A stretch of 64,000 bases of DNA from Ianthella basta (taxonomy: Eukaryota; Porifera; Demospongiae; Verongiida; Ianthellidae): contig OZ025885.1 of assembly GCA_964019415.1 (NCBI GenBank), positions 5,507,444 through 5,571,443 of the forward strand, written 5' to 3'. The notes beneath the pieces are model-generated. The model saw nothing but the letters and a program-made list of their open reading frames with translations, had not been told where the DNA came from and did not search any database. Below, piece after piece: positions 49,389 to 64,000 of this stretch (position 1 is the stretch's first letter; the number at the start of each line of letters is the position of its first letter). The translations under genes and the position numbers were made by a program.

Positions 49389-50054
49389 TCAGCCATGATT
49401 TGGATAGCACTGTGGTGTGTTATCATTTGTAGTACATTGATTTGCTTTGATATAACCATTTCGATATTGTTCCTTCACGCAGATCACTTGCACATAAGCA
49501 CGCAAATAGTTTCTGTTTTTACAGTTAACTATGGGGTCCATATAGTCATTTACCATTTCTGTTGAATAGGCGACAACAATTTGGTGCCATGGGTATGCAT
49601 TTCTGGCAAAAGCAATGTCACCAGTACATCCAGTACAAGGGGTTCCCCTGGTGTAGAGGAGGATGGCAGCTGGCTGTTGCCCAAATGCCCTAAAGTATGT
49701 TGCCATTAAAGGGGTCAGTTGACCTAGAAGCAGTCTCTCGGTGTGTATTCCCCTGCTGGGTCTGGCAGCAGCATAGTTGGTGCCCACTATCATATCTCCA
49801 CGAATGAGTTGGTGGTTGTATGTATAGTCACCATTTTGATCCCGATTACCTGGAGCTGGTTGTAATGCTATTGGGTTGCCTGCTGGTGGGAGCAGCATTA
49901 GGACACCGTATTGAAGGCGATCCTGTGTTGGAAAGTTCCAAAAGTCCATGACATGTTGTACCACAATTCTGTGTATGTCTGCATTTGTGTATTGCCCATC
50001 AGTGATGGTAGCAGTAATTGCTGTCAGTAGAAGGATCCATAGACTCTTGTTCAT
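49389..50054 (-). CDS. Secreted deaminase-like protein (copy N)
   Basis: Complete 221-residue protein from the ATG at 50054, preceded by TCATTTAG|AAGAGAATG. Signal peptide 1-20 (MNKSLWILLLTAITATITDG). Landmarks: YGVLMLLPPAGN, LQPAPGNRDQNGDY, NYAAARP, H104-T-E106, LLYTRGTPCTGCT with C140 and C143, STEMVNDYM, NCKNRNYLR and QCTTNDNTPQC. In the tail the usual EDD is TND. Zinc site complete. It is the most isolated intact member, separated from the array by transposons, and has two relics (36585-36865 and 44387-44712). Confidence 0.87.
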   Translation of the reverse strand: MNKSLWILLLTAITATITDGQYTNADIHRIVVQHVMDFWNFPTQDRLQYGVLMLLPPAGNPIALQPAPGNRDQNGDYTYNHQLIRGDMIVGTNYAAARPSRGIHTERLLLGQLTPLMATYFRAFGQQPAAILLYTRGTPCTGCTGDIAFARNAYPWHQIVVAYSTEMVNDYMDPIVNCKNRNYLRAYVQVICVKEQYRNGYIKANQCTTNDNTPQCYPNHG

Positions 50055-50381
50055 TCTCTTCTAAATGAAAGTAAGAAAAGAAATGGGAACACTCTTTAGT
50101 TAGATACTTAACAGTGCTTCCTTGTGGCAATCCAGCCGTACACAATTCTACTGTAGATCTGTAGTCATGCAGGCTCACATGGTAACAGTTCCACTTGTAC
50201 ATACAATGAAGGATAGCTCAGACAGAACAACACATTCAGCAGCTGGTTTCACTGCTGTTTGGGTACGTTGCATAACTAATAATACTGAATGCCTTTCCTG
50301 TTAACTCTGAATAACCCTAGGTGTTGTTCATCACACTTTGTGTTATATGGTATGTGTGCTTGTGTGTTGTGTATTATTTGT

Positions 50382-50384
<3 letters not shown>

Positions 50385-50449
<65 letters not shown>

Positions 50450-50553
50450 GTGTATGTGTGTGTGTGAGTGTATGGTGTGTGTGTATGGTGTGTGTGTACG
50501 TATGGTGCGTGTGTTGTTTGTGCTGTGTGTGTGTGTATGCGTGTATGTGTGTG

Positions 50554-50591
<38 letters not shown>

Positions 50592-50700
50592 GTGTGTGTG
50601 TGTGTGTGAGTGCACGGTGTGTGTGTATGGTGTGTGTGTACGTATGGTGTGTGTTTTGTTTGTGCTGTGTGTGTGTGTGCGTGTGTGCATGCTGTGTGGT
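50385..50700. repeat. (GT)n-rich microsatellite with higher-order pattern
   Basis: GT runs are broken by repeated blocks such as GTGTATGGTGTGTGTGTACG, which occur twice about 160 bp apart. Long Cys-Val and Thr-His frames here are artefacts. Confidence 0.93.
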
Positions 50701-51542
50701 GTGTGAGCGGTATGTGTACATGTATGTGTATGTTCTGTCTGCATGTGTGCGTACATGTGCATATACAGTACATGTGCATGCCTGTGTGTGAGAGTGTATG
50801 TGTGTGTAACTAGTCTATATATATAGTGTATGCTTCTAACATGGCTAGCACAAACATATAAAGCTGTATATAAGTTAGTTACTGTGCATTTGAGGATTCT
50901 CAGTCGGAACATCTCCTATTGTTCTTACCAGAACACATTCCAACTTATGACAACAATGCTTCAATTCACTATTCAGTCCAACAATGTCTCATGGTTGAGT
51001 GTATTGAAGTCAATTCTAATTGAAAGTTGTTCTATGCTTTCAATGGAGAGTGAAAGCAGAAGGGCTACAATACAGGCTAAGAGGAAGCACTTTATAGGTG
51101 GTCAGGCAAAGTCAGAACAATATTTAACCTAGATGGCCACTTGCACAGGCCAGGAAGCACTTTAGCTATAGAAAAACATGGGCAGACCTAAAGACCTAGT
51201 CAGGCCATGGCCTGGGCAGCCTGGCATGGGCGGTTCCACCTGGCATGCAACACTCAAAGTGTGAAGGTATATCCATTAGGTATACTCAACATGCAAGCAG
51301 TCAAACTTGGTATGCTATGAATGTCATTGCAGAGTGCACGTTTAGAAATATGTTCAAAAGCAAATCATGCAGAAAGAGATAGGAAAACAATTTTGATCAG
51401 ATTATAAAATAGTTTTATTAAACCTACATTACTTTAATCCTGCATGCAGACACCTCTCATGGGTGGCATTTAACTATTTCATACACTGTAATGCCAAATA
51501 GGGCATGGTAGAGTTAAGAGACTGTTCCCTATCCCGGCACTA

Positions 51543-54281
51543 GGACACCACTAAATGGTGACTAATGTCCCCCTAGTACACTACTAAATGGTGACTACTG
51601 TCCCCCTAGTACACTACTAAATGGTGACTACTGTCCCCCTAGTACACTACTAAATGGTGACTACTGTCCCCCTAGGACGCTACTAAATGGTGACTACTGT
51701 CCCCCTAGGACACTACTAAATGGTGACTACTGTCCCCCTAGGACGCTACTAAATGGTGACTACTGTCCCCCTAGTACACTACTAAATGGTGACTACTGTC
51801 CCCCTAGGACGCTACTAAATGGTGACTACTGTCCCCCTAGGACGCTACTAAATGGTGACTACTGTCCCCCTAGGACGCTACTAAATGGTGACTACTGTCC
51901 CCCTAGGACGCTACTAAATGGTGACTACTGTCCCCCTAGTACACTACTAAATGGTGACTACTGTCCCCCTAGGACGCTACTAAATGGTGACTACTGTCCC
52001 CCTAGGACGCTACTAAATGGTGACTACTGTCCCCCTAGGACGCTACTAAATGGTGACTACTGTCCCCCTAGGACGCTACTAAATGGTGACTACTGTCCCC
52101 CTAGTACACTACTAAATGGTGACTACTGTCCCCCTAGGACGCTACTAAATGGTGACTACTGTCCCCCTAGGACACTACTAAATGGCGACTACTGTCCCCC
52201 TAGGACACTACTAAATGGTGACTACTGTCCCCCTAGGACGCTACTAAATGGTGACTACTGTCCCCCTAGTACACTACTAAATGGTGACTACTGTCCCCCT
52301 AGTACACTACTAAATGGTGACTACTGTCCCCCTAGGACGCTACTAAATGGTGACTACTGTCCCCCTAGTACACTACTAAATGGTGACTACTGTCCCCCTA
52401 GGACGCTACTAAATGGTGACTACTGTCCCCCTAGGACACTACTAAATGGTGACTACTGTCCCCTTAGGACGCTACTAAATGGTGACTACTGTCCCCCTAG
52501 TACACTACTAAATGGTGACTACTGTCCCCCTAGTACACTACTAAATGGTGACTACTGTCCCCCTAGGACACTACTAAATGGTGACTACTGTCCCCCTAGG
52601 ACACCACTAAATGGTGACTACTGTCCCCCTAGGACACTACTAAATGGTGACTACTGTCCCCCTAGGACACCACTAAATGGTGACTACTGTCCCCCTAGTA
52701 CACTACTAAATGGTGACTACTGTCCCCCTAGGACACTACTAAATGGTGACTACTGTCCCCCTAGTACACTACTAAATGGTGACTGCTGTCCCCCTAGGAC
52801 ACTACTAAATGGTGACTACTGTCCCCCTAGTACACTACTAAGTGGTGACTACTGTCCCCCTAGTACACTACTAAATGGTGACTACTGTCCCCCTAGGACA
52901 CTACTAAATGGTGACTACTGTCCCCCTAGGACACTACTAAATGGTGACTACTGTCCCCCTAGGACACTACTAAATGGTGACTACTGTCCCCCTAGGACAC
53001 TACTAAATGGTGACTACTGTCCCCCTAGTACACTACTAAATGGTGACTACTGTCCCCCTAGTACACTACTAAATGGTGACTACTGTCCCCCTAGGACACT
53101 ACTAAATGGTGACTACTGTCCCCCTAGGACGCTACTAAATGGTGACTACTGTCCCCTTAGGACGCTACTAAATGGTGACTACTGTCCCCCTAGTACACTA
53201 CTAAATGGTGACTACTGTCCCCCTAGGACACTACTAAATGGTGACTACTGTCCCCCTAGTACACTACTAAATGGTGACTACTGTCCCCCTAGGACACCAC
53301 TAAATGGTGACTACTGTCCCCCTAGGACACTACTAAATGGTGACTACTGTCCCCCTAGGACACTACTAAATGGTGACTACTGTCCCCCTAGGACACTACT
53401 AAATGGTGACTACTGTCCCCCTAGTACACTACTAAATGGTGACTACTGTCCCCCTAGGACACCACTAAATGGTGACTACTGTCCCCCTAGGACACTACTA
53501 AATGGTGACTACTGTCCCCCTAGGACACTACTAAATGGTGACTACTATCCCCCTAGGACACCACTAAATGGTGACTACTGTCCCCCTAGGACACCACTAA
53601 ATGGTGACTACTGTCCCCCTAGGACACTACTAAATGGTGACTACTGTCCCCCTAGGACACCACTAAATGGTGACTACTGTCCCCCTAGGACACCACTAAA
53701 TGGTGACTACTGTCCCCCTAGGACACCACTAAATGGTGACTACTGTCCCCCTAGGACACCACTAAATGGTGACTACTGTCCCCCTAGTACACCACTAAAT
53801 GGTGACTACTGTCCCCCTAGGACACCACTAAATGGTGACTACTGTCCCCCTAGGACACCACTAAATGGTGACTACTGTTCCCCTAGGACACTACTAAATG
53901 GTGACTACTGTCCCCCTAGGACGCTACTAAATGGTGACTACTGTCCCCCTAGGACACCACTAAATGGTGACTACTGTCCCCCTAGGACACCACTAAATGG
54001 TGACTACTGTCCCCCTAGGACACCACTAAATGGTGACTACTGTCCCCCTAGGACACCACTAAATGGTGACTACTGTCCCCCTAGGACACCACTAAATGGT
54101 GACTACTGTCCCCCTAGGACACCACTAAATGGTGACTACTGTCCCCCTAGGACGCTACTAAATGGTGACTACTGTCCCCCTAGGACACTACTAAATGGTG
54201 ACTACTGTCCCCCTAGGACACTACTAAATGGTGACTACTGTCCCCTTAGGACACTACTAAATGGTGACTACATGCATGTGT
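51543..54281. repeat. 33-bp minisatellite, 82 units without net indel
   Basis: The unit reads GGACACTACTAAATGGTGAC then TACTGTCCCCCTA. Unit starts at 51543 and 54249 are exactly 82 x 33 bp apart. Variants at the first bases are GTACACT, GGACGCT, GGACACT and GGACACC. The first two prevail on the left and GGACACC on the right. One plus frame (TLLNGDYCPPR repeated) has no stop from the second unit to the end, but no start codon before the last unit. Coding is not supported. Confidence 0.95.
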
Positions 54282-55055
54282 GAGTGTTTGCATGTCCATT
54301 CATGTGTACGTATGAGCAATTGAGTGTGCATGTGGGTGTTTATAAAATATATGAATAATTTGTGTGTGTGTATGTTTGTGCTTGTGCGTGAATGAGTTAG
54401 TGTGTGTGAGCATGCATTTAAGATTGTGTGTCTGTGTGTCTGTGTGTAATATGTGCATACATGTGTATGTGTACAGTACATAGAAATTAACTCAAATGTA
54501 GGTACACAGTGCTGTTTACAGTTTGTATTGAATGCTGTATGTTGCAGTCAGAATACTCTGGTAGCTATTCATCACCTGAATACTCGTTTGTGTGTGCAAA
54601 AATGCATGGAAATACTCCATTCACTATTAAGCCCATCAGAGTAGGCAAAACATTATGCATTATGACATTGTGCATTTAGTCACTAATGCTTACAATGCAT
54701 GGGCTGAAGTCTATACAGAGGGTTGCATGGGTGTTCTTGATACATCACTGGACTCTGACATTCACAGAGCTATGTCAAGCCTCATTCTCTTACTCCTACA
54801 GCTAAAATCTCAAGCTCTTGCTCCCAGATTTGGAATTAATCCTCAGGCCTCGGTGAAATAGTTATGTGCTTTGAACAGCAATCCCAGGATTTAAGAGTCC
54901 ATAATATAGAATTGTACATGTGCTCCTGCAGTATGCCATTGTCACTGCGGAAAGTTTGTCTCTTAAAATATTAATGTGAGATATACTTACATGACCCATT
55001 CCCAATCGGCTGCTACGGTTTAGCTATGAATATTGTTATAGCCACGTGTGGAAAC

Positions 55056-59264
<4,209 letters not shown>

Positions 59265-60246
59265 CTATGTAAGGCTCACCTCTAATGTAACATGAACTGG
59301 CTAGAATTATATTATAACACTACTTAGGCTATAGGATTAATTGCTGAAGTATGTATGTTTATATTGGGCTCCAGTCTCCCCTGTTATATAGTGCTAGCAT
59401 AGCATAATAATTATTACATATGTGGTACAATGTACAAATGTTTGTGATTGGTCTACCGAGATAGACTGGATGTACTTTGTATTGAGATACATAGAGTCAA
59501 AGGTCAATGACCTCTGTTACTTATGTAGTCGACCATGCAACTTGATGCAGATCCAGCTCACAAGAGCACACACTTGCAAGCTACGTACCTAATGCAATAC
59601 ACTGTGCAAGTCATGATCACCACACATGACACACATGCACGTATTGCAAGTATGCACAATCCCACTCATTGCATTTAGTGATTACAATTTAAGCTCATGC
59701 AGTATAGAATGATCCTCATGCAAGTCACACTATACCAATACATATAGGTATGTCATCTTTTATTATAAATATTATGATGGATGGAATTTTCCATATTCTA
59801 GTCTATCTAAACATGCATAATGCTATAATTTCCACGTCTCATCAATATATAATATTGATTGATTGATCTTGACACAATAATTTATATATAGCAGCATTAA
59901 TAATATCAGTTAACGTTGTTTCTATAATCTATAGAATAACACTGTGCACATGAAACCATTATTATGTGTACTCAATTGCAATAATTTTGATATAAAAATA
60001 CTATATTAAATTTTCTGTAATAGTATTGTGTTCAACCATAGACAACAAAGTCACCCTATACTTACAGTAAGCTGATTCAAGAAATAAACATGTCACATTC
60101 ATATAAAAAGTAAACATTAGAAATTGAAGAACCACAAATAATAAATAAATGTACACAAGAAAATATGTACCATTAAATGCAAGACATAATAATAAATGAT
60201 GGAACATTCGGTTGAACCAGTTCAATATCAAAGTGGATGCAGTATC
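59265..60246. other. Intergenic between convergent genes, no gene seen
   Basis: Holds the 3' ends of the adenylate kinase gene (plus) and of the membrane-protein gene (minus). AT-rich, without recognisable coding sequence. Confidence 0.5.
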
Positions 60247-63200
60247 CTATAATTTACTCAATTCACTTCCTCCCTCTTCCTCCACCAGTGAGAATCGTCT
60301 TACACGGCTGTTACTTGTGGCAGGCGCCAAACGCTCACGAATGTAGGAGGTTGACAGGATCACTTCAGTGAAGCGCCATTGGGGGGGCTCTCCATTGGGT
60401 GGTCTTTGACGTTTCTCTCTTCTAGCTTGAATGGCAGCTGCCACTTTCGAGCTATTGTAGGCAAACAGCAGTGAAGAAGAGGGGGAAGTGGTAAATGTAG
60501 TGGAACCTGTCTATAGCGGTCACTGCATAATGAAGCCACCTGTCTAAAGCAGTCAGCCTCCCCTAGTCCAAGTTAACATTTGACGTACAGTGAAACCTGT
60601 CTATAGTGGTCACTGTATAATGCAGCCACCTGTCTAAAGCAGCCAGCCTACCCTGGTCAAAACATTTGGCGTACAGTGGAACCTGTCTATAGTGGTCACT
60701 GTATAATGCAGCCACCTGTCTAAAGCAGCCAGCCTACCCTGGTCAAAACATTTGGCGTACAGTGGAACCTGTCTATAGTGGTCACTGTATAATGCAGCCA
60801 CCTGTCTAAAGCAGCCAGCCTACCCTGGTCAAAACATTTGGCGTACAGTGGAACCTGTCTATAGTGGTCACTGTATAATGCAGCCACCTGTCTAAAGCAG
60901 CCAGCCTACCCTGGTCAAAACATTTGGCGTACAGTGGAACCTGTCTATAGTGGTCACTGTATAATGCAGCCACCTGTCTAAAGCAGCCAGCCTACCCTGG
61001 TCAAAACATTTGGCGTACAGTGGAACCTGTCTATAGTGGTCACTGTATAATGCAGCCACCTGTCTAAAGCAGCCAGCCTAGCCTGGTTCAAACATTTGGC
61101 GTACAGTGGAACCTGTCTATAGTGGTCACTGTATAATGCAGCCACCTGTCTAAAGCAGCCAGCCTAGCCTGGTCCAAACATTTGGCGTACAGTGGAACCT
61201 GTCTATAGTGGTCACTGTATAATGCAGCCACCTGTCTAAAGCAGCCAGCCTCCACTGGTCAAAACAATTGACGTACAGTGGAACCTGTCTATAGTGGTCA
61301 CTGTATAATGCAGCCATCTGTCTAAAGCAGCCAGCCTCCCTTGGTCAAAGCAATTGACGTACAGTGGAACCTGTTTATAGTGGTCACTGTATAATGCAGC
61401 CACCTGTCTAAAGCACTGCAAGGATGTTCACACATAAGAGTATGCATTGCCGGCTCTGAAAAAACCTAAAAGGTAGTCCATGACGCAGAATTGCTGGCAA
61501 GGAACTCAGCACCATAATTCTACTGCAGCAAGATTCTCTTATCTGTCCTCATTAGAGAGGTGTCCTACAGAGTCAAAGTGTCCTTGTAAGCAAGTTCCAT
61601 GCACTATGAATCCCTCAAACTAGTTAACAGCTGTAACTCATTCACTGCAGTGTGTATACAGTGTGCAGCTCACCGGCACTGTGTGGTTACTGATATGATA
61701 ACAGCCACTCCAGCTATCAGCACTGGTAGATAGGAGATGAGACCAGCCACAACTGAGAACCACTGAGACTGAGCGAGGACATCAGCAGACTCACAACCAA
61801 GAAAACCATCACTTGGAATGGGTGTCGTCTCAGATCGTGAGAGTTCATTAGGATATTCAACATGGTATTGGAGCAAGATGAGCAAGAACAGTAGGAGTGC
61901 CTCGAGTATGTTGACGGCCATCTTCTTGTACGGCTGAACATAGACATACAGGAAGAACACGCAGGCTAGCACAAGGTGCCAGAAAGCCTGTGGAAGAGAA
62001 GAGCTGTTGTGAAAACACTGTAGCATTGCAGAATTTGAACAGTACAATGAAATGGAATGGAGTTGAGTCATTAATTACTGGAACACAAAAGGCATTACAA
62101 TCTGAACATCGTCTTATCATGCAGTTGCCACATACAGTACAAACATAATTATGTATATGAAGCACAGCTGTATGTATTGTATAAAAACAGATAGTCAAGG
62201 AGAGGATGTAGAGGTAGAGAATAGATACACACACTAGAATGCAGCAGTAACCTTCTACAGTATATGCAGCACTGAACGTGTACTGAAGACAATCATATAC
62301 TGTACGTACACATGAGATACGTATAGGGTGAACACACGAGTGCATAGCAAGCCATTCATACAATGTAACTGTGTTACTGTATCCACACACACACACTCGC
62401 TCACCCCTGAACTGTTGCTGGCTTGAGCTGTCAGAATCAGCACTCCTCTCCTGACCAACTCCACTGCACCAAACCACCTCAGCTCTTTCTTGTACACAGA
62501 CACAGCATGTGTGAAGAACACTTTAACAATACTCAGACTGCGTCTCTGCAAACACAACACAAAAACAGCAACATTACATAACTAGCACAGTGTATAATTA
62601 TATACAAAGAAGGGCAATAATGTGTATACAATCCCAATATCTATAACGTATAACTAATCCTGCTCCTCGTCAATGCATTCGGTTCATGTTAGCCCATGGC
62701 TACTGAAATACACATCAGAGTACGATGCCATGGTAACCACCTATAAGGTTCTGTGTCAATACAGGATACATATCTTGTTACTATGGCAACTGTGCATATA
62801 AGGTTCAATAGCATACATACATACAGTAACTTACTGCCATGGTACCTGTATAAAACTCTGATGCAGTGCAGGATATAACTACTGGGCTATCCAACTATAC
62901 TGAGCAAGGAGTACGGGCTCCACTTACCTCTACCAAGGCTGGGTGAATGGCCACTGCCAGGAGGAGTAGGGCTAACAGAGTGACACACACCAGAACAGCA
63001 ATGGCAAACAGAGCTAGCGGAACGTGAGATCCAGTGAAGCAGTGAACAGTTCCGTCTAGGTACCAGATCTGGAGGTGGGGGTCATGGCAGGTGTGGAAGG
63101 GGTAGGGGGTAAGAAGGGGAGAGTGCATTTTGAGTAACAAAGAGAAAAGGAGTGTAGCAAGTTTTTACAAGTGGCATCTCAGTGTGCAGTTAATGAAAAG

Positions 63201-63924
63201 AGACGTACACAAAGACCCAGACATTTGTCAACTATGTATGCACAAAGTTAGACACAATTGACATAGAACAGTTTGTGAAAATACACCAACATCATTTGAA
63301 AGCTAAGCTGCAAAGAGTACAAGAGGAACATTCTCTGATCCATTTGACGTCAGCTATCGCCCTCTACTGAATCACACATCTTCATCTCATGGTACAATAC
63401 CCACTCACGGGTGCTCTGTGTCCTTCGTAGTCTGTAAGTAGTGGACAATTGATGACGGCCATACTGGTGTACACCACATGGTTGAACAGTAGCAGAGTGA
63501 GAGGCCACAGTCCAATGTCATAGTGGACACGCCTACCTCTGCGTCTGAGAACACTGCAGGGAGAATAGAGGTGAGGGTTACCATAGCAACCATGCAATTG
63601 TAAATTGAAACAATATGTCACATCACGTCACAACACTTACTAACGAATAAGAAGTTGAATACAGACCACTAGCACAGCCACCAAGAGAGGGGTGTAACGA
63701 ATGCCATACATGTCCAGTGCGGTTACCCCTGGAAACAGGCACACATCCAATGGAAAGTATAGGCTAAGAGCATTGTTAATGTAGAAGAACTGTGAGGGAA
63801 AGGTGGACAAAAGAAGAATATACAGTAGGGACTACATTTTCTGAACAACTAAAGAACACCACACGCACACACAGACACACACACACACACACACACACAA
63901 CACACACGCACACACACACACACA

Positions 63925-63965
<41 letters not shown>

Positions 63966-64000
63966 CTCACTCCTTGGAACACCTGTAATGAATACCTTTG
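60247..64000 (-). CDS. Multipass membrane protein, C-terminal 374 residues (5' end outside window)
   Basis: Minus-strand exons 64000-63971 (partial), 63789-63641, 63553-63409, 63068-62928, 62545-62405, 61987-61674 and 60451-60247 join in a single frame with GT/AG junctions and end at the stop at 60249-60247. The product has at least six hydrophobic segments: GIRYTPLLVAVLVVCIQLL, WPLTLLLFNHVVYTSMAV, PLALFAIAVLVCVTLLALL, AFWHLVLACVFFLYVYV, ILEALLLFLLILL and SVVAGLISYLPVLIAGVAV. A charged cytoplasmic-like tail (IQARREKRQR) follows. Motifs such as FFYINNALSLYFP, DYEGHR and WYLDGTVHCF resemble C-terminal membrane regions seen on large surface proteins of sponges and choanoflagellates, as far as I recall. 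No function can be given. The last intron contains an 86-bp tandem repeat. Confidence 0.75.
60499..61415. repeat. 86-bp tandem repeat, about 11 units, in an intron
   Basis: Unit CAGTGGAACCTGTCTATAGT, then GGTCACTGTATAATGCAGCC, then ACCTGTCTAAAGCAGCCAGC and a CTACCCTGGTC block. The central units are almost identical and the outer ones diverged. The unit is one arm of the foldback elements at 19120-19308 and 28107-28294. Confidence 0.93.
63861..63963. repeat. (CA)n microsatellite in an intron
   Basis: Interrupted CA run between the last two exons visible at the right end. Confidence 0.93.

Noticed and set aside
51543..54281. Possible CRISPR array or repeat protein
   Set aside because: There are no spacers: units are contiguous and nearly identical. 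The open frame has no start codon before the last unit, and one open frame is expected by chance for an 11-codon unit.

Overview
The window looks like animal nuclear DNA, probably from a sponge or another early-branching metazoan. The evidence is spliced genes with GT/AG introns, a short-collagen secreted protein with an invertebrate fibrinogen-like C-terminal domain, a mitochondrial-type adenylate kinase, non-LTR and hAT elements, foldback repeats and very long (CA)n, (GT)n and (ATT)n tracts. The species assignment is inference.

The main content is a tandem array, spread over about 50 kb, of secreted zinc-deaminase-fold proteins. Nine intact or near-intact coding copies (one cut by the window start) lie at 1-659, 6233-6961, 9001-9678, 12192-12824, 16156-16899, 19928-20683, 23285-24013, 26927-27559 and 38578-39255, and a tenth at 49389-50054. 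Each has a signal peptide, then a strand ending in LP, an HxE motif and a TPCxxCT motif, the usual zinc-site signature of the deaminase superfamily. All but the first two genes are on the minus strand. The coding part is one exon. A splice acceptor sits just before the ATG in most copies, so the 5' UTR is split by a short intron. At least eight relics (1075-1323, 7378-7626, 10979-11330, 13620-13862, 22335-22419, 35542-35925, 36585-36865, 44387-44712) show ongoing birth and death. The plus-strand pair has lost the zinc-ligand histidine.

Region by region: 1-8550 is a 6.3-kb tandem duplication carrying the plus-strand deaminase and an antisense relic, with a broken collagen/fibrinogen-like gene between the copies. 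9000-27600 holds seven minus-strand deaminases, three of them (16-24 kb) in repeated gene-plus-flank units. 29.8-32.2 kb is a truncated adenylate kinase 2 pseudogene. 33-39.3 kb has duplicated flank sequence, small insertions, two deaminase relics and one intact deaminase. 39.9-49.1 kb is transposon-rich: a foldback element, three fragments of an RLE-type non-LTR family and one apparently full-length member of 986 codons. 49.4-50.1 kb is the last deaminase. 51.5-54.3 kb is an 82-copy 33-bp minisatellite. 55-59.3 kb is the intact seven-exon adenylate kinase 2 gene, with a hAT-type insertion in intron 3. 60.2 kb to the end is the C-terminal part of a multipass membrane protein on the minus strand.

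Repeated pairing of deaminase, flank and adenylate kinase blocks suggests that large duplications spread both gene types together. What the deaminases do is not shown by the sequence. By analogy with secreted AID/APOBEC-like deaminases described in animals, a role in defence or in acting on extracellular nucleic acids or nucleosides is possible.
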